A stretch of DNA of 64,000 bases from Epithemia pelagica (GCA_946965045.2 OX337237.1:434001-498000), one strand, 5' to 3'. Shown: positions 1 to 11,777, counted from the first letter of the stretch. The notes: generated by a model not told the origin, from the letters alone. Numbers and translations are program-made.

Positions 1-1869
1 GCCCAGCACATTACTCCCAAGTTGTATCCACAACTTCTCGAGTATTATCGGGTGGACTACGAAAACCCCTACTTCAACTTTACTCCTCCTACCCTGTCTT
101 GGGTGGAACAATCATAATCCACCCAGCATCCGCCGTCGATTAAGCAACTTGCAGTGTGACGACTGCAACGGCTTCGTTGGAGTGTTACTACTAGAATGTT
201 TGGACCTATTTGCCCTGGACCAACCAACGGCTGTTGTTGGGTTGTGGGATGCACCAGAAACAAGGAACGAAAACAGAAACGAGCCTTGCGTACGAATCCC
301 ATCGCATAGAGAGACGACAACGACGTTTGAATTTGTCACAACACACATGGTTGCCATATTGTCATTGGTCAAACAAAAAGACTCCATTGTAGTGTTACTC
401 CTATACTTTATAGTAGAGAGTGCCGTTGCCTCTCAACTATTATTCCAACCATGGATGTTCTTGTAGACTCTTTTTTTTATATCGTTCTCGCTGCTCCACA
501 CGTTTGGTGTCTCCCAACCAAACACTCTACTACTAGGAGTAATAGAGCGAATATTGACTCGAGCAGCCGCAGCAGCAGCATGTGCCGCGACAAGGTGCAC
601 CCTCTCTATTACTACCCAAGGGTCATGCCCTCATGGGACAGCCGGCAAGGTCCCGTCCATGGTCGGTTCCAGTTTCACAAAACGGCACGGAATGGTGGGT
701 CATGACACTCGTTTGGTTCACCCCCCACACTGTTGTTGTGGCGCCACAAAAAAAAGTCTCCCTGACATTCCATTGGAGTGTGCTGTATAACCATAAATGT
801 GGTGTGGAGAGGAACAAGGAGCGAGTTGCAAAATCGTGAACGACCCAACCGCAGAACCGTGCCATATACAAAATCCAAACGGCGAGCCGGTACGAGCATT
901 CGACTCGTTGTGCCAAGTGTGGATCCCACCCGTGATCCCGTCGTTTCCGGTACACCCCAATCGATAATCCCACACACACCCGACGAGGCCCCCCAAGACA
1001 AGACAATGGGTGTGTTGTTGTTCCTCCAGGTGGAGGAGGTGGAGCGTGTGTACGGCGTGCCGAACCGACCCGGATACGCTCGAGAAGCAACACACACACA
1101 CACACACACACGAGCGCGCACAAGGGACCGAACCAACTCCAGCACGGTTGTGGATGGGAATCTACTACAATATATGGACAACAACAAGAGAGGAGATGTC
1201 GAAGGTCCTTGGAGGTCATTCCCACTGGGAATGAATGTTACAGGTACTACTACATGTTGGGTGTCTACGAATTCTAATTTAGAAATGGATTTGGAAACGG
1301 TCGATTCTAGTAATATAACAGTTGGATGTTTTGGTGCTTGGGGTGTGCATCGTTTTGTGCGGACCAGACAATTCCCATTCGTTTCCTGCTCGGTTGGCTC
1401 GCTTTTTGTTGGTCCCAACCACTTTCAGGGACTTGAGCCTCTTGATCTTGATGTCTCGATACCAAAAAATGGAGCCGCATAATATCCCAGACCCAGATGT
1501 AACCTTTAACCTTAATAATACGAGAGTATTATTATTTGCCAAGACTTTTTTCCATGCTCCACATCCGTTCAGGGATTTCAAGACAATTGCCCTTTTGCAC
1601 TTTGTGTGCGCCGGCTCACAAGTCTTGCCTTTTTCAGGGACATTTCCAAATTTTGCGACAAGAGAGCATCAGTCATTCATTCCTTCGGAGAGGCATCCTT
1701 CCTCTCCATATTGCATCACCATTCCATATCATTCATCATCCTTTCAGGACACAAGTCATTCTCTCCACCTGCTTGGTTTGGGATTCTCCTGTGGAACTCC
1801 AGACGCACAGAGTTTGCTGAACCAGGCCAGCAAGCAACAACAACAACAAGGCATCCACAAGACAACATC
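1..1869. other. Intergenic stretch, no supported gene
   Basis: Several overlapping ORFs of 60-365 residues exist on both strands here. They overlap one another, have biased low-complexity composition and show no recognisable domain, so none is called. A (CA)n microsatellite lies at about 1090-1111. The last few hundred bases probably hold the 5' UTR or an unseen first exon of the gene starting at 1870. Confidence 0.5.
1089..1111. repeat. (CA)n microsatellite
   Basis: About eleven CA dinucleotides in a row, read directly from the sequence, in non-coding DNA. Confidence 0.9.
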
Positions 1870-4029
1870 ATGTCGTTTGGCGGTGGTGGTATTGATGTCG
1901 GTCCGACGCCTCCCACGGATCCACCCACGTTGGCTCCCACCTTTTTTCCCACGCGATCGCCCGTTGCCTTTGGCAGTGGGGGCATTGTGGTGGGGCCCAC
2001 GCCGCCGACGGATCCACCGACCATTTCGTTGCGACCGTCGCCGTCTCCGACGACTTCGGCCGCGCCCACGTCGACCGACACGGCCAATCCGACCCCCGGT
2101 GGTCCCTTTCCTTTTCGAGCCGAAGGTCCCGGTAGTTTTGGTTGGAAATGGAGCGATTATTATTACGATGCCTTTCAACATGGCATTCGACGTCCTGGAT
2201 GGTCCTGGGGACAAGACGATGGGTCCGGATTGCCGGCCCCCTTTTGTCATGCCGATACTTGTTACAATGTCGCCAGTGCCTGTGTCGCCTTTGGCGGAAT
2301 CTTGTTGCATTCGTCCGTATGTAGTTTTCCACCGTCCGTCAAGGTGGCCGGTCCGTCGTGTTGGAATGACGAGTGCGTCGCCGAGGGTGCACAAACCTGT
2401 TCGCAAATTGGCGGTGTGACCGTCGGAGAGCCCGATGGAAGCAATGGTCCGCAATGGTGTATTTTTAGTGGCGTTCGCAGTTTGGCCGGTCCCTTTTGTT
2501 ACAATACGGATTGTTTTGCCAGTGACATTGCCGACGCGTGTACCGTGGCCGGTGGTCGCGTCTGGAATGATAATTTTTGCATCTTGAATGGCGATTGGAC
2601 GACGGTCGGCCCGGTTTGTTGGAATAGTTTTTGCTTTGAAAATGAAGTCCAAGCCAAGTGTATCCAAGATTTGGGCGGCATTCCCTTTGCCAATCGATGG
2701 TGTCTCGTGCAGGGATGCGATCGGACTGGTACGTGTATCTATATTGGACAGTGCGTGTGTGTCACACACATGAGGAATGTTTGCGACGACGACAGGTCTG
2801 ACTGGAATTTTTTGGTTCATGGTGTGTGTGGTTCGTTTCTTTTTTTTCTGGCTTTTTGCTCTCTCTACATCTCCCTCGATATTATTCTACAATGTCATTA
2901 TCATTATCATTATTGTCGACATTAGTCATTGGTCCTACGTGTTCCATGGTTCCCGGTTTGTTTGATCAATGCTTTCAAAGTGAAACCATTGCCCTGTGTC
3001 AAGAATTGGAGGGCATTAACTTGGCCAATCGCTTTTGTGTCGTGGAGGGGACGGATTGGACCGAAATTGGACCGACCGTCTATCATTTGGATGAAAACTT
3101 GCAAGCCACGCGTCAATTTTGTACCCAATTGGCGGCCGCCGCGGACGATGACACGGAAAACAACCAAGGCATGGATACGAATACCAATACCGATGGTACG
3201 GGCGACAATGAGGACGAGGAAAAGGAATTTTTGGACCGCGCCACCTTGTTTCGGGGCGAACAAGCCTTTGAGATTGCCGGCAATTTTTGCATTGTCAAGA
3301 ATCGTCGCTTGGTCACGTCCACGCCCTTTTGTGCCGGCAATAGTTTGCACGTCGATTCCTTTTGCAATTTTGAACAGGGCCGGGCCTTTTGCGACCGGTT
3401 TGGCGGCCAAACCGTGGCCAATGGCTTCATGTGTACCCTGTGCGATTCCTTTCAACAAGTGGTGGGACCGTTAATGTGGAATGGCGAATTTCTCGACGGC
3501 GATCCCGCCTATTGCGAAGGTCCCTTTTGTGCCATTCCCAATCTTGGTACGTAGAACAGTGTGTCGAGTGTATGCGTGTGGTGGTTGCTGTTGCTGTTGG
3601 TGTTGTTGTTGGTGTCATGGTGGAGAACCTGTAGCTCTGTGGATGGATACTATACTGCTGATTGTTCCTCTTTACTCACACGTCTCCCCAACACCTTGTT
3701 TGTATTCTTTTGTGTACTGCTTATGCCTGTGATTGTGCTCGGAATAACAATGACGACATTTAACAGACATTGTCAATGGGACCAATGTCAATGCGCGATG
3801 TCCCGCGTCGGCCCCCGTTCCCAACAAGTGTGAAGCCTTTGGTGGGGCCATTGGCATTGGCCTGCAAGTCGATGACATTAACAATCGCACGGGCGATGAC
3901 GATTTGTTCAACAATACGACCTCTGGGGCACCCGCAGCAAGGACACTGTGGGGTGGGTACCATCATCGATGGATCGTCGGGACGGCCCTGGCCACTCTGG
4001 TGTTACTGACGAGTGGATCCATTCCGTAG
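1870..4029 (+). CDS. Cysteine-repeat surface protein with Pro/Thr-rich N-terminus and C-terminal hydrophobic segment
   Basis: Model: exons 1870-2728, 2926-3546 and 3767-4029, giving 580 residues. Both introns begin GTACGT, and both junctions are phase 1 and keep the frame. Residues 1-80 are Pro/Thr-rich with repeated PTPPTDPPT motifs typical of diatom secreted proteins. The rest is a series of about 45-60-residue modules around C-x3-GG, a later C, and G-P-x-C-W-N-x2-C. An acidic Asp/Asn/Thr insert interrupts the series. The C-terminus has a hydrophobic stretch (WIVGTALATLVLLTSG) suited to a membrane anchor or GPI signal. I do not recognise the family. No signal peptide follows the chosen ATG; the frame is open upstream to 1606, so an earlier start or a separate leader exon is possible. 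The function is unknown; extracellular or cell-wall association is inference. Confidence 0.7.
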
Positions 4030-5209
4030 CAACCAGCAACGCGTGTATCAAACCGAGTTGCAAGATACGGCGACGACAAACCTTTGTGTTTTTCGAAATC
4101 CTTGTGTGTGTTGGTGTGTAATAGTATTGGATGATGGGAAGGAAACGTGTGTGTGTGTGTGTCGTCCGTTCCAGAACTGTGTGGGCAGGGAAAACGGTTG
4201 GCGCACACGAGAGACGAAACAAGAAACAAATAATAATCCAATGGGTACTGACTGTGAGGAGGGAGAGGACGGTGTTGCATCATCATTCGATCCATCAATA
4301 ATGTACGAGACGCCAATCGATCGTTGGGAGCAGGGCGGCACTCTACGGATGAGAGAGTCAGTCAGGACGCTCTCGACAGTTTCATCCAGGAGAGGAACGA
4401 TTGGGACTTGTACTTTTTCTTTCATGTTGTTCATTGACGTTAAAATTATACGAATGTTAGCCTTAGATATATAACGTGGTAAACTCAATTCCTCCATGGT
4501 ATATGGTCGGACCTAGGGACTATGTGGACAACCACACCATCTAGACTTTGGTCTTGCGTTTTGTGTGCGGGTTGCTTGAACTTTTTGGGGGAAATGAGCA
4601 AATGGGGGAAGGGGAAGAAAGCCTTTTGGGCCTTCTTCTTCAACTTGGATGGGGTGTAAATCTCCTATAAGTACAAGAATTGGTCCGTTACCAAAACGGT
4701 TACTGATGACGAATCGCCCAAATTTTCATCGCTTCAGGATCCCTTTCGTATATATCAATAAGTACAAAGTCATTGATGAAATGCTGGAAATCATTCTTCG
4801 ATTCCGTTTGGTCTTGGTCCCTAACTACCCTTCCAGCTACTTAGAGAGAGCTCCACGCCACAAGCGATACGACCCTCCGTCATCCATCGGGGCCCCCGCC
4901 CCTTCACAATAACAGCTTCTCCCTTTTTCTCTTTTGGATACACGAAAGTTTGCTGGCAACACCTCTCTTTGGACTCGTGCTCTCTCCCAGCAGCCGAGTG
5001 TTATTGTTTGTCCCTATTACACCGGCAACTCCATAATAGAAAAGTGTTATTGTTTGTCCCTATTACACCGGCAACTCCGTAATAGAAAAGAGAAACAATA
5101 TACCACCGAAGCCAAGCCAATATTCGAGGTAACGTTGGATTCCCCCACCAACTCTCTCTCTCTCTCATTGTCTCCCACCATACGCCAAATCGGAGTTGGT
5201 ACTACTCAA
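4030..5209. other. Intergenic and 5' flank of kinase gene
   Basis: No supported gene. The distal part holds a 46-bp direct duplication (4999-5090) and CT-rich DNA just before the kinase start, likely 5' UTR or promoter. Confidence 0.5.
4999..5090. repeat. 46-bp tandem duplication
   Basis: Two head-to-tail copies (4999-5044 and 5045-5090) beginning TGTTATTGTTTGTCCC and ending AATAGAAAAG, differing at one base. They lie about 120 bp upstream of the kinase start. Confidence 0.9.
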
Positions 5210-7243
5210 ATGTCTCTTCACGAGATCCTCCATCCCCAATCCTCCTCCTCCTCCTCCTCGTCCCTGTCCACCACCGCCATGGTGTCCCACAACTCGGATT
5301 CTTCTTCTTCTCCTTCTTCTTCTCCTCCCCATGGTGGTACGACCATAAAAGTCTTCGATTCCCTCCAACCCTTTCAAGTGGGCGCGCTCCTGGGAACGGG
5401 TGGATATGCTGTGGTCCATCAAGTGCGACACCGACGCACCCACCCAATGATGATTCGTCGTTGTGGTAGTACTCCCAACACGAAACCAAACAAGCTTCAT
5501 CCGCAGCAGCAGCAGCATCCAAACGATGATGATGACGACGAAGACGAGGAGCATCCCATTGTCCCTCTTCCTCCGTCTCCCACACGACGATTGTTCATAG
5601 CTGACTTATTGAACGGCCCAGAAATCTCCAATCCCAACAAGAACAAGCACAGCAACACCAGTCTCCCGAACCAGCAGCAGCCACGAGAAAAAGAGGACCA
5701 GAATCCTACCCGAAAGCGACCCTCGGTACAAACCACAACGACCACCACTACCACCCATTCTTCCTCGACGGAATGTGCCTCTTCCGTCTCATCGTCGTCC
5801 TTCTCCTCCCCCTCCTTGTCCTCCCACTCATCATCATCCTTGGATGGATCCACCAGTAGTACACCTCCTCGTTCTTCCACCCATAAACCAACGACGAAGA
5901 CAAGTCCCATTCGTGCCTTCCAGCAAGACGACGACGACGAATCATCGTCGTCTCCTCCAACAGTGTGGGCCGTGAAACGATTGCATCGCAAAACCTTGGC
6001 CGATCCATCCAAACGACGATTGGGCATTCAAGGATTGCGTCACGAAGTCCAACTCTTGTCGCAACTCAAACCCCATCCCAACATTATACGATTGGTGGGG
6101 GCCTCCTCCAATTTGGTGATGGACCAGTCATCATCCGACGACGACAACAACCACCACAACAAGAACCACCTCTCACACTTTATCCTGTTGGAACAATTGG
6201 TCCAACCCCTGGACCAAGCCTTGGTGGAATGGAAACAAGAAGAAGAACGGGAACAACAACAAAGACGACGACAACAACAACACGATGCACCCGGAAACGT
6301 CAATCCATGGAAACGTCTCCTCCAAAGACGACGACAACGACGACGACGAGGCAACCACCACCACACAACCAACCAACAACCATCCGACCCGTCCACAGGA
6401 CAACGTGTCCCGAACCACAGCAGCAGCAGTACTGGTAGTAGTTGCAGTAGTAGTAGCAAACACGAGGGACAAGTTCATCGATTGCAACACGTGGGAGTGG
6501 CCTTGGGCCAGGCCCTGGCTTTTTTGCACCAACACCACATTGTCTATCGCGATTTGAAACCCTCCAATCTGGGATTGGATCGTCACGGCACCCTCAAGGT
6601 GTTTGATTTTGGATTGGCCCGTCGTCTTGAATCGGCCATCACCACACGAGTCCAGGGTCGGTGTGGCACCTTAAGATACATGGCCCCCGAAGTGGCCGCG
6701 CACAATCTCGATCCCGCCCTCCGACAGCAATATCAAGCAGCCTTGCACATACCACCACCACCACAATCACAACCAGCCACTCTCTCTCCCAACAACAACA
6801 AAACCAACAACAACAACAAGAAGAAGATCAAAAAACTCGTGCCGCGTGGACTTTCCTCCGATGTCCATTCCTTTGGCATGGTCTTGTACGAACTAGTCTC
6901 CTTGCACAAACCCTACTACACGGTGACGGACAAGTACGACTTGAATCGCATTGTCGTTGGCAATGCCTTGTGCCTGGAAGCGGGCCATTCCACTCATGCC
7001 ATGAAGTGGCCCACCCCCTCGGTTTTGGCGGTACCCGCCCTGCGTCCGCTTTTGCGCGACTGTTGGCAAGAACCACAAACGAGACCGTCCATGGGCCAAG
7101 TTGTCAAACAATTGGAAACCATCGTGTTGCAACAACAATCACAACCACAAGAACCACACTCCTCAAAATTGGTCGAACGGCTGGACCCTGGCGATTCACG
7201 GTTGGCCGTTTCGCCGTCTACCACTGTCCTACCAGAACAATAA
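5210..7243 (+). CDS. Protein kinase with long low-complexity insertions
   Basis: A single-exon gene of 677 residues from the chosen start. Eukaryotic protein kinase motifs appear in order: glycine loop GTGGYAVVH near residue 62; VAIK-type lysine in VWAVKRLHRK near 255; catalytic loop YRDLKPSN near 446 (Tyr replaces the usual His); DFG in VFDFGLARR near 465; activation-segment end CGTLRYMAPE near 488. About 190 residues rich in Ser, Gln, Asp and Thr separate the glycine loop from the lysine, and a second insertion of about 100 residues precedes the catalytic loop. The frame is open upstream to 4934, but that stretch looks like untranslated DNA, so MSLHEILHPQ is preferred. All catalytic residues are present, so an active Ser/Thr kinase is expected. 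The subgroup (perhaps TKL-like) and substrate are unknown. Confidence 0.85.
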   Translation: MSLHEILHPQSSSSSSSSLSTTAMVSHNSDSSSSPSSSPPHGGTTIKVFDSLQPFQVGALLGTGGYAVVHQVRHRRTHPMMIRRCGSTPNTKPNKLHPQQQQHPNDDDDDEDEEHPIVPLPPSPTRRLFIADLLNGPEISNPNKNKHSNTSLPNQQQPREKEDQNPTRKRPSVQTTTTTTTTHSSSTECASSVSSSSFSSPSLSSHSSSSLDGSTSSTPPRSSTHKPTTKTSPIRAFQQDDDDESSSSPPTVWAVKRLHRKTLADPSKRRLGIQGLRHEVQLLSQLKPHPNIIRLVGASSNLVMDQSSSDDDNNHHNKNHLSHFILLEQLVQPLDQALVEWKQEEEREQQQRRRQQQHDAPGNVNPWKRLLQRRRQRRRRGNHHHTTNQQPSDPSTGQRVPNHSSSSTGSSCSSSSKHEGQVHRLQHVGVALGQALAFLHQHHIVYRDLKPSNLGLDRHGTLKVFDFGLARRLESAITTRVQGRCGTLRYMAPEVAAHNLDPALRQQYQAALHIPPPPQSQPATLSPNNNKTNNNNKKKIKKLVPRGLSSDVHSFGMVLYELVSLHKPYYTVTDKYDLNRIVVGNALCLEAGHSTHAMKWPTPSVLAVPALRPLLRDCWQEPQTRPSMGQVVKQLETIVLQQQSQPQEPHSSKLVERLDPGDSRLAVSPSTTVLPEQ

Positions 7244-7514
7244 GTCTACATACATACACATACACAACACTGGAGGTCGGCCTGCGTATCCTACAAACGA
7301 CGCACACATTCCTCAATCGTTCCAATCCGTTCCATTCATTCATTCATTCATTCATCTATCCTTCTCTCCCACTTGGTTACTTTGGAAAGAGAGAGAGAGA
7401 GAGAGATGGAGAACAAGTAGACGAATCGAGAGAATCGGTTGCTATGGACCAGAGACTAGGTATAGTCGTTTGTTCCCCCACTGTTAATTCTTTCGTTTGT
7501 TGTGGAAATTGCCT
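7244..7514. other. Convergent intergenic spacer
   Basis: This 271-bp region lies between two convergently transcribed genes. It contains short (ATTC)n and (GA)n runs near 7335-7405. No gene is seen. Confidence 0.6.
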
Positions 7515-9572
7515 CTAGTCGTCCTCCTCCTCTTGACTCGATACTACGATGACGGCTTGGGCATTGTCCCCATCATCGTCTTCGGTATCGTCATCATCCA
7601 CACTGGCTTCTTCTTCGTCATCGTCTTCGTCGTCGTCATCAGTACCATCACCCGGATTGTCCTCCTGCTCCATGGGTTCGTCGTCGTCGTCGTCATCGGG
7701 ACGTTCCACCCACTGATAATCGGGATCTTCCTCCTCTTCGTCATCCTCTTCGTCATCCTCGTCGTCATCCTCGTCTTCGTGTTGGACATGGCGGTCCGTG
7801 TCATTGGGACGGTGTCGTTTCGATCCATGTGGTTGTTGTTCTTGTTGTTGTTGCGTTTGTTGTTCTTGTTGTTGATGATGGTGACAAATGGCATTCCAAG
7901 CGTCTTGACTGGCTTGGCGTTGCGGTCGTCGTTTTCGATAGGTTGAAGTGGTGGTTGGATTGTTGTCGTCGTCGTCCTTATTCGTCGGACCATTCGGATT
8001 GTTCTTGTGACGTTTCTTTTGTTGGGCCGGCCGCAGGACTTGCTGAATGTATCGATTCCAAACCGGTACATGATCTCGATCAATATTGGTCCATTCCACC
8101 ACTTGGTGTACCGTATCGTCCTCTGGGTCGTCGTTGTTGGTGTTGTGGTGGTGGGAAGCACCCGTCGGCCCGGACGGTGGTTGCGTCACCACCAATTGGA
8201 GCGTGGCGTAGCGACCCCCTCCCCCACTGGGCAGAATGGTCAATTGGTGTATGTCGTCCAGGGGATACCAGACCAGGTAGGACGGTGTGGGCGTTGTGAC
8301 AAACAAGAGTCCCTGGTCGTCCAACGGCCACACGACACCATCGCGGGTTCCGAGAAAACAGGCACAAAAGGGCAAACCAGTGTCGTTGTTGGTGGTGGAG
8401 GACGATTTGGCAAAGGAAATGGTGTTGTTGTTGTTGGTTCCAGTGGGTGTCAAGGATGCCACGGTCAGAATGCGGCTCACCGGAGGAGCCAAAGGAACTG
8501 GCTGGTTTGATGGTGGGTCTTGCTGGTTCTTGTTGTCATTGTCGTCTGTACGGCTCTGAAGCATGGTGGTGGCCACTTGTTGCATCCAGGGTCTCAGCGA
8601 TTCTTCGACAGATTGGATCTCGTCTGGCTGGTTGTTGTTGTTGTTGTCCTTGTCGCTCTTGTTGGAGGCCTGCTGCTTTTTGGGTTTGGGTGGCGGAGTC
8701 ACCATCCAAGCGACTTGATAATAAGATTTGGAATGCAACGTCGTCTTGTTGTGGTGGTTGCTGTCGGATTGTGCATGCAAAGTCACCAAGGAGGGTGGAA
8801 GGCATGCCAACGAGCGAGATGCATCAGTCGTCGTGTGCTGCTGGTTGGATGCCTTTTGCTCCTTCTTGACTTGTTGTTCCAACGTTTGATGACGTTGAGT
8901 CCAATACCAGGCGTGGGGTGCCACCATCAACGCGACCCAACTCACAGTTTCGGGAGATTTGCCCCATTTGACATCATTGGGTTTGGGAACGACGAGCAGG
9001 TGCGGCAGTTGTCGTGCGGATGAGGAGGACGATGATGGTCCAGGCTGGTTGGAGGAAAAGGGCACGGTCCACACGGCTGTTGCTGCTTCCATACTAGTAT
9101 TAGTAGTAGTGTTGGCAGGATTGACATACCGTCGTGCTTGCAATCCCTGCGGAAACAAGTGCAACGTGACCTTGCCACATTTGGGCGGTGTCAAACACGA
9201 CACTGGTTGTGGCAGTGTTGTGGTATTTGTTGTCGTTGTGGTTGTGGGCCAGCACGAAATCTCGCTTCCCCAATCCTCATTCAACCCGAAAGGAGGAGAC
9301 AATGTTACAGGTTGGGCGACCGAAGTGTCCGTCTCTGGTCGTGGTGGTGGTAACACGGACAGAGCCTCTTGCAAAAAGGCACGAGCTTCCTTCTCCATCT
9401 CGTGGTGGTTGGTGTTGGATGATTGGTAGCGTTCCAAACAAGCGTGTGCCAATTCGGCGGCCGTACACGTTGCCACATTCAACCAACCATCACTATCATT
9501 GTTGCTGTTCTTCTCCTTCTCCTCCTCCTCCTCTTTCATGTTGCTCTTGTCTTGGTCATTGTCCGGTAGCAT
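7515..9572 (-). CDS. Acidic nuclear protein with Rtt106/FACT-type PH-like domain
   Basis: An uninterrupted ORF of 685 residues. The N-terminal half is Gln/Asn/Thr-rich with islands that may form a first PH-like domain. At about residues 395-520 is the most conserved-looking block: CFLGTRDGVVWPLDDQGLLFV, then PSYLVWYPLDDIHQLTI, then VEWTNIDRDHVPVWNRYIQQ. This pattern resembles the histone-chaperone middle domain of Rtt106 and Pob3/SSRP1. From about residue 590 the protein is almost entirely Asp/Glu with scattered Gln, as in histone-chaperone acidic tails. The inferred role is a histone-binding chromatin protein in the nucleus. The assignment rests on motif shape and the acidic tail; a structural comparison would settle it. 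Confidence 0.6.
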   Translation of the reverse strand: MLPDNDQDKSNMKEEEEEKEKNSNNDSDGWLNVATCTAAELAHACLERYQSSNTNHHEMEKEARAFLQEALSVLPPPRPETDTSVAQPVTLSPPFGLNEDWGSEISCWPTTTTTTNTTTLPQPVSCLTPPKCGKVTLHLFPQGLQARRYVNPANTTTNTSMEAATAVWTVPFSSNQPGPSSSSSSARQLPHLLVVPKPNDVKWGKSPETVSWVALMVAPHAWYWTQRHQTLEQQVKKEQKASNQQHTTTDASRSLACLPPSLVTLHAQSDSNHHNKTTLHSKSYYQVAWMVTPPPKPKKQQASNKSDKDNNNNNQPDEIQSVEESLRPWMQQVATTMLQSRTDDNDNKNQQDPPSNQPVPLAPPVSRILTVASLTPTGTNNNNTISFAKSSSTTNNDTGLPFCACFLGTRDGVVWPLDDQGLLFVTTPTPSYLVWYPLDDIHQLTILPSGGGGRYATLQLVVTQPPSGPTGASHHHNTNNDDPEDDTVHQVVEWTNIDRDHVPVWNRYIQQVLRPAQQKKRHKNNPNGPTNKDDDDNNPTTTSTYRKRRPQRQASQDAWNAICHHHQQQEQQTQQQQEQQPHGSKRHRPNDTDRHVQHEDEDDDEDDEEDDEEEEDPDYQWVERPDDDDDDEPMEQEDNPGDGTDDDDEDDDEEEASVDDDDTEDDDGDNAQAVIVVSSQEEEDD

Positions 9573-9661
9573 ACTGTTTTGACACTAGTGTGTATCTATC
9601 GCACACACACACACAAGAACCTCTGTCTCTCTCTGTCTCTCTCTGTCTCTCTGTCTCTCTG

Positions 9662-9704
<43 letters not shown>

Positions 9705-10290
9705 GTCTCTCTCTGTCTCTGTCTCTCTCTCTCTCTCTCTCTCTGTCTCGCTCCATCCATTCAAGAGCTTGATGGTTCCCCAGTCTCTCTCTCACCCTGT
9801 GTCGATCGCTTTGTATCAATGACACCCAAAATGGTGGAGCGTTTACCAATCGCGATCCACGTGCGACCGGAAAGGAGGGAGATTCGAGGTGCGCGCCGGC
9901 CGTCAGGGGGCTTTGGGCGCACAGGACGACGAGCACATCCGATCCGCAAAAACATCTTCACTATTTTTGATTCGTGGTTTCCCCATTCATTGCGCGCAAC
10001 ACCCAAACGATGTTCCTTCTGGATGATTCGTGGTGGCAACTCTCTCGTTCCCCAAGAAGGAGGCCGTGGTGTGTCGTTTTTCGCTTCTTTTTCTACGAAT
10101 CTCTACATACGAGTTACAAAATCCATTCTACTAAAGTAGTATTCTTGACACACACAAAACAACAAATGTAGTACCGTTCCAACTTGTGCGCGCGCAACCG
10201 TAAACCTCTTGCTTGTCGTCCTTGTCGGTGCGGCACGCTCCACTTCCTCCGCCTCGTGGAGTAACAACACACCTATTGTCCTATGATGCC
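9573..10290. other. Intergenic spacer with long pyrimidine repeat
   Basis: Contains the (TCTC/TCTG)n tract at 9622-9750 and otherwise no supported gene. The ORFs reading through it are Ser/Leu or Arg/Glu repeats of no coding value. Confidence 0.6.
9622..9750. repeat. (TC)n/(TCTG)n pyrimidine microsatellite
   Basis: About 130 bp of interleaved CT and CTGT units on the plus strand, just upstream of the gene ending at 9572. Confidence 0.95.
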
Positions 10291-11777
10291 TTACGGCTCA
10301 TCAGGTGTGTGATCAATGTGGGCAAAGGAAAAGACGTGGTCACTGGTGGGGTCCACTTCGCACAAGACCCAGCCGATATCACCCGATCCAGGACATTGGA
10401 CGGCCACGAGATTGTCGGCCAAGCCACCAGGGTTGGGATAGACACTGTAAAAGTGACAATCGCCATGAAACAAGACGACGGGCTTTTCAAAGTCATTGGC
10501 TTCTTCCACGAGGGCATGCCAAAAGTCTTGCATGCCGGTCAAAATGCGCACGGGCGTACTGCTGTCGATACAGTCGCCTTCGCAGCGAAAAAAAGTTGGC
10601 TTGAATGGCCACCATGACACCGGCCATGTCGTACTCCTGGGCAATTTCAAAGGCATGCTTCATAAAGTCAATACCGACATGGTTGCGTTCCCGAAATTCG
10701 GCATTGGCATGTTCACAGCCGGGATCAATAATGTCATGGTAGGTACTGCAGGTCGCATCGACACCGTCGTAAAAGGTATTGTTGGTTCCCGTCACATGAA
10801 TGGCCGCATACATGACATTGTTGTACGTCCACAATTGCATCTCGGGATAGGCCTTGCTGTAAATGCTGGTATCAAGACTGCCGGCGTACTTGCTACCAAA
10901 CATGGTGCGTTCGCCGTCATAAAAGCGGTGACGAATGTAGTCCAAACGCTCCAAGGGATCGTAATTGCCATTGCTCAAGCGATGACAATCCGTCCATTCG
11001 TCTATTGTTGTCGTATAGAAGAAAACAAGTTTTAGTGTGACGATGAGGGCCAATCCACACCTGGATACATGATACCACAAACCAAAAACACATAGGAGGA
11101 CCATTGCGTAGTACTTACTGTCACCAAGCGTCAAGATTCCGGGACTGTCAAACGAGTTGATCAAATCTTCAAAGCGCTTGTAACTGAGTTCCCCACACGA
11201 GGCACCTCCTCCCTTGACATCACCGGCATGAATGTTAAAGGCCAAATCATAACTGTTGACGGCATCGCGCATGGTCGCATAGACATCTCCGTACGTGTCT
11301 TTTTCGCAATTGTCAAACACATTCACCGTTTCGCCACGGTAGGGCAAGTCACCCCACAAGGCAATCTTGTACGGCTCCGAGCTTGCCTAGTATACAAGAA
11401 GTACAGGGAACAAAACAAGACATGAGGATGAAAAGAACAAAAGCAACGGATCAGGATGAATCTTGACAATGTCTCCAATGGTCCAACAACAACAAGTCAA
11501 TCAACAATGCACAGGACTTACCTTGGCCATTTCTTTCTTTCCCTTGCCACCGTCTGTGATTCATGAGAATGGAATCAACCGCCCAACATCACCGGCAAAT
11601 AGTATTATGGAACAACCATGAATGATGAGTCCTTGTCACCCCATGAGAATCACACTAAGTTTCATCCACTATTGAATGGTCCTCACCTTTCTTTCCTTCA
11701 TCCTTTTTGCCTTTTCCGGCCTGAACCATGACGCCACACGAAGACACGAGTGCCAAACAAGCCAAGGAGAGCTTCAT
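10291..11777 (-). CDS. Secreted metallophosphoesterase-like protein, frameshifted copy
   Basis: Model: exons 11777-11687, 11553-11522, 11386-11119 and 11001-10291, all with GT-AG borders and matching phase. Exon 1 encodes a clear signal peptide (MKLSLACLALVSSCGVMVQA) followed by a Lys/Gly-rich linker. The body carries calcineurin-like phosphoesterase motifs: ALWGDLPYRG, NIHAGDV, LTLGDNEWTDC (formed across the last splice), VAIQAN and VLFHGDCHFY. In the last exon a run of seven A (10588-10594, plus strand) puts the downstream part one base out of frame. Removing one base restores a protein parallel to the paralogue at 14008-15321. Either this is a recent null allele or an assembly homopolymer error. 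Tandem arrangement with that paralogue implies local duplication. The substrate is unknown; it probably acts outside the cell or in the secretory pathway. Confidence 0.7.

Noticed and set aside
623-1482. Overlapping ORFs of 200-247 residues on both strands
   Set aside because: They overlap each other in three frames, are driven by simple repeats and show no domain or plausible start context.
1756-2820. 354-residue antisense ORF
   Set aside because: It is a shadow of the Cys-repeat gene; it is Arg-rich and crosses that gene's first intron.
5497-6027. Minus-strand ORF of 176 residues across the kinase gene
   Set aside because: Antisense of low-complexity GAC/TCC repeats in the kinase insertion.
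9579-10139. 186-residue ORF made of LSLSVSLS repeats
   Set aside because: Translation of the CT/CTGT microsatellite.
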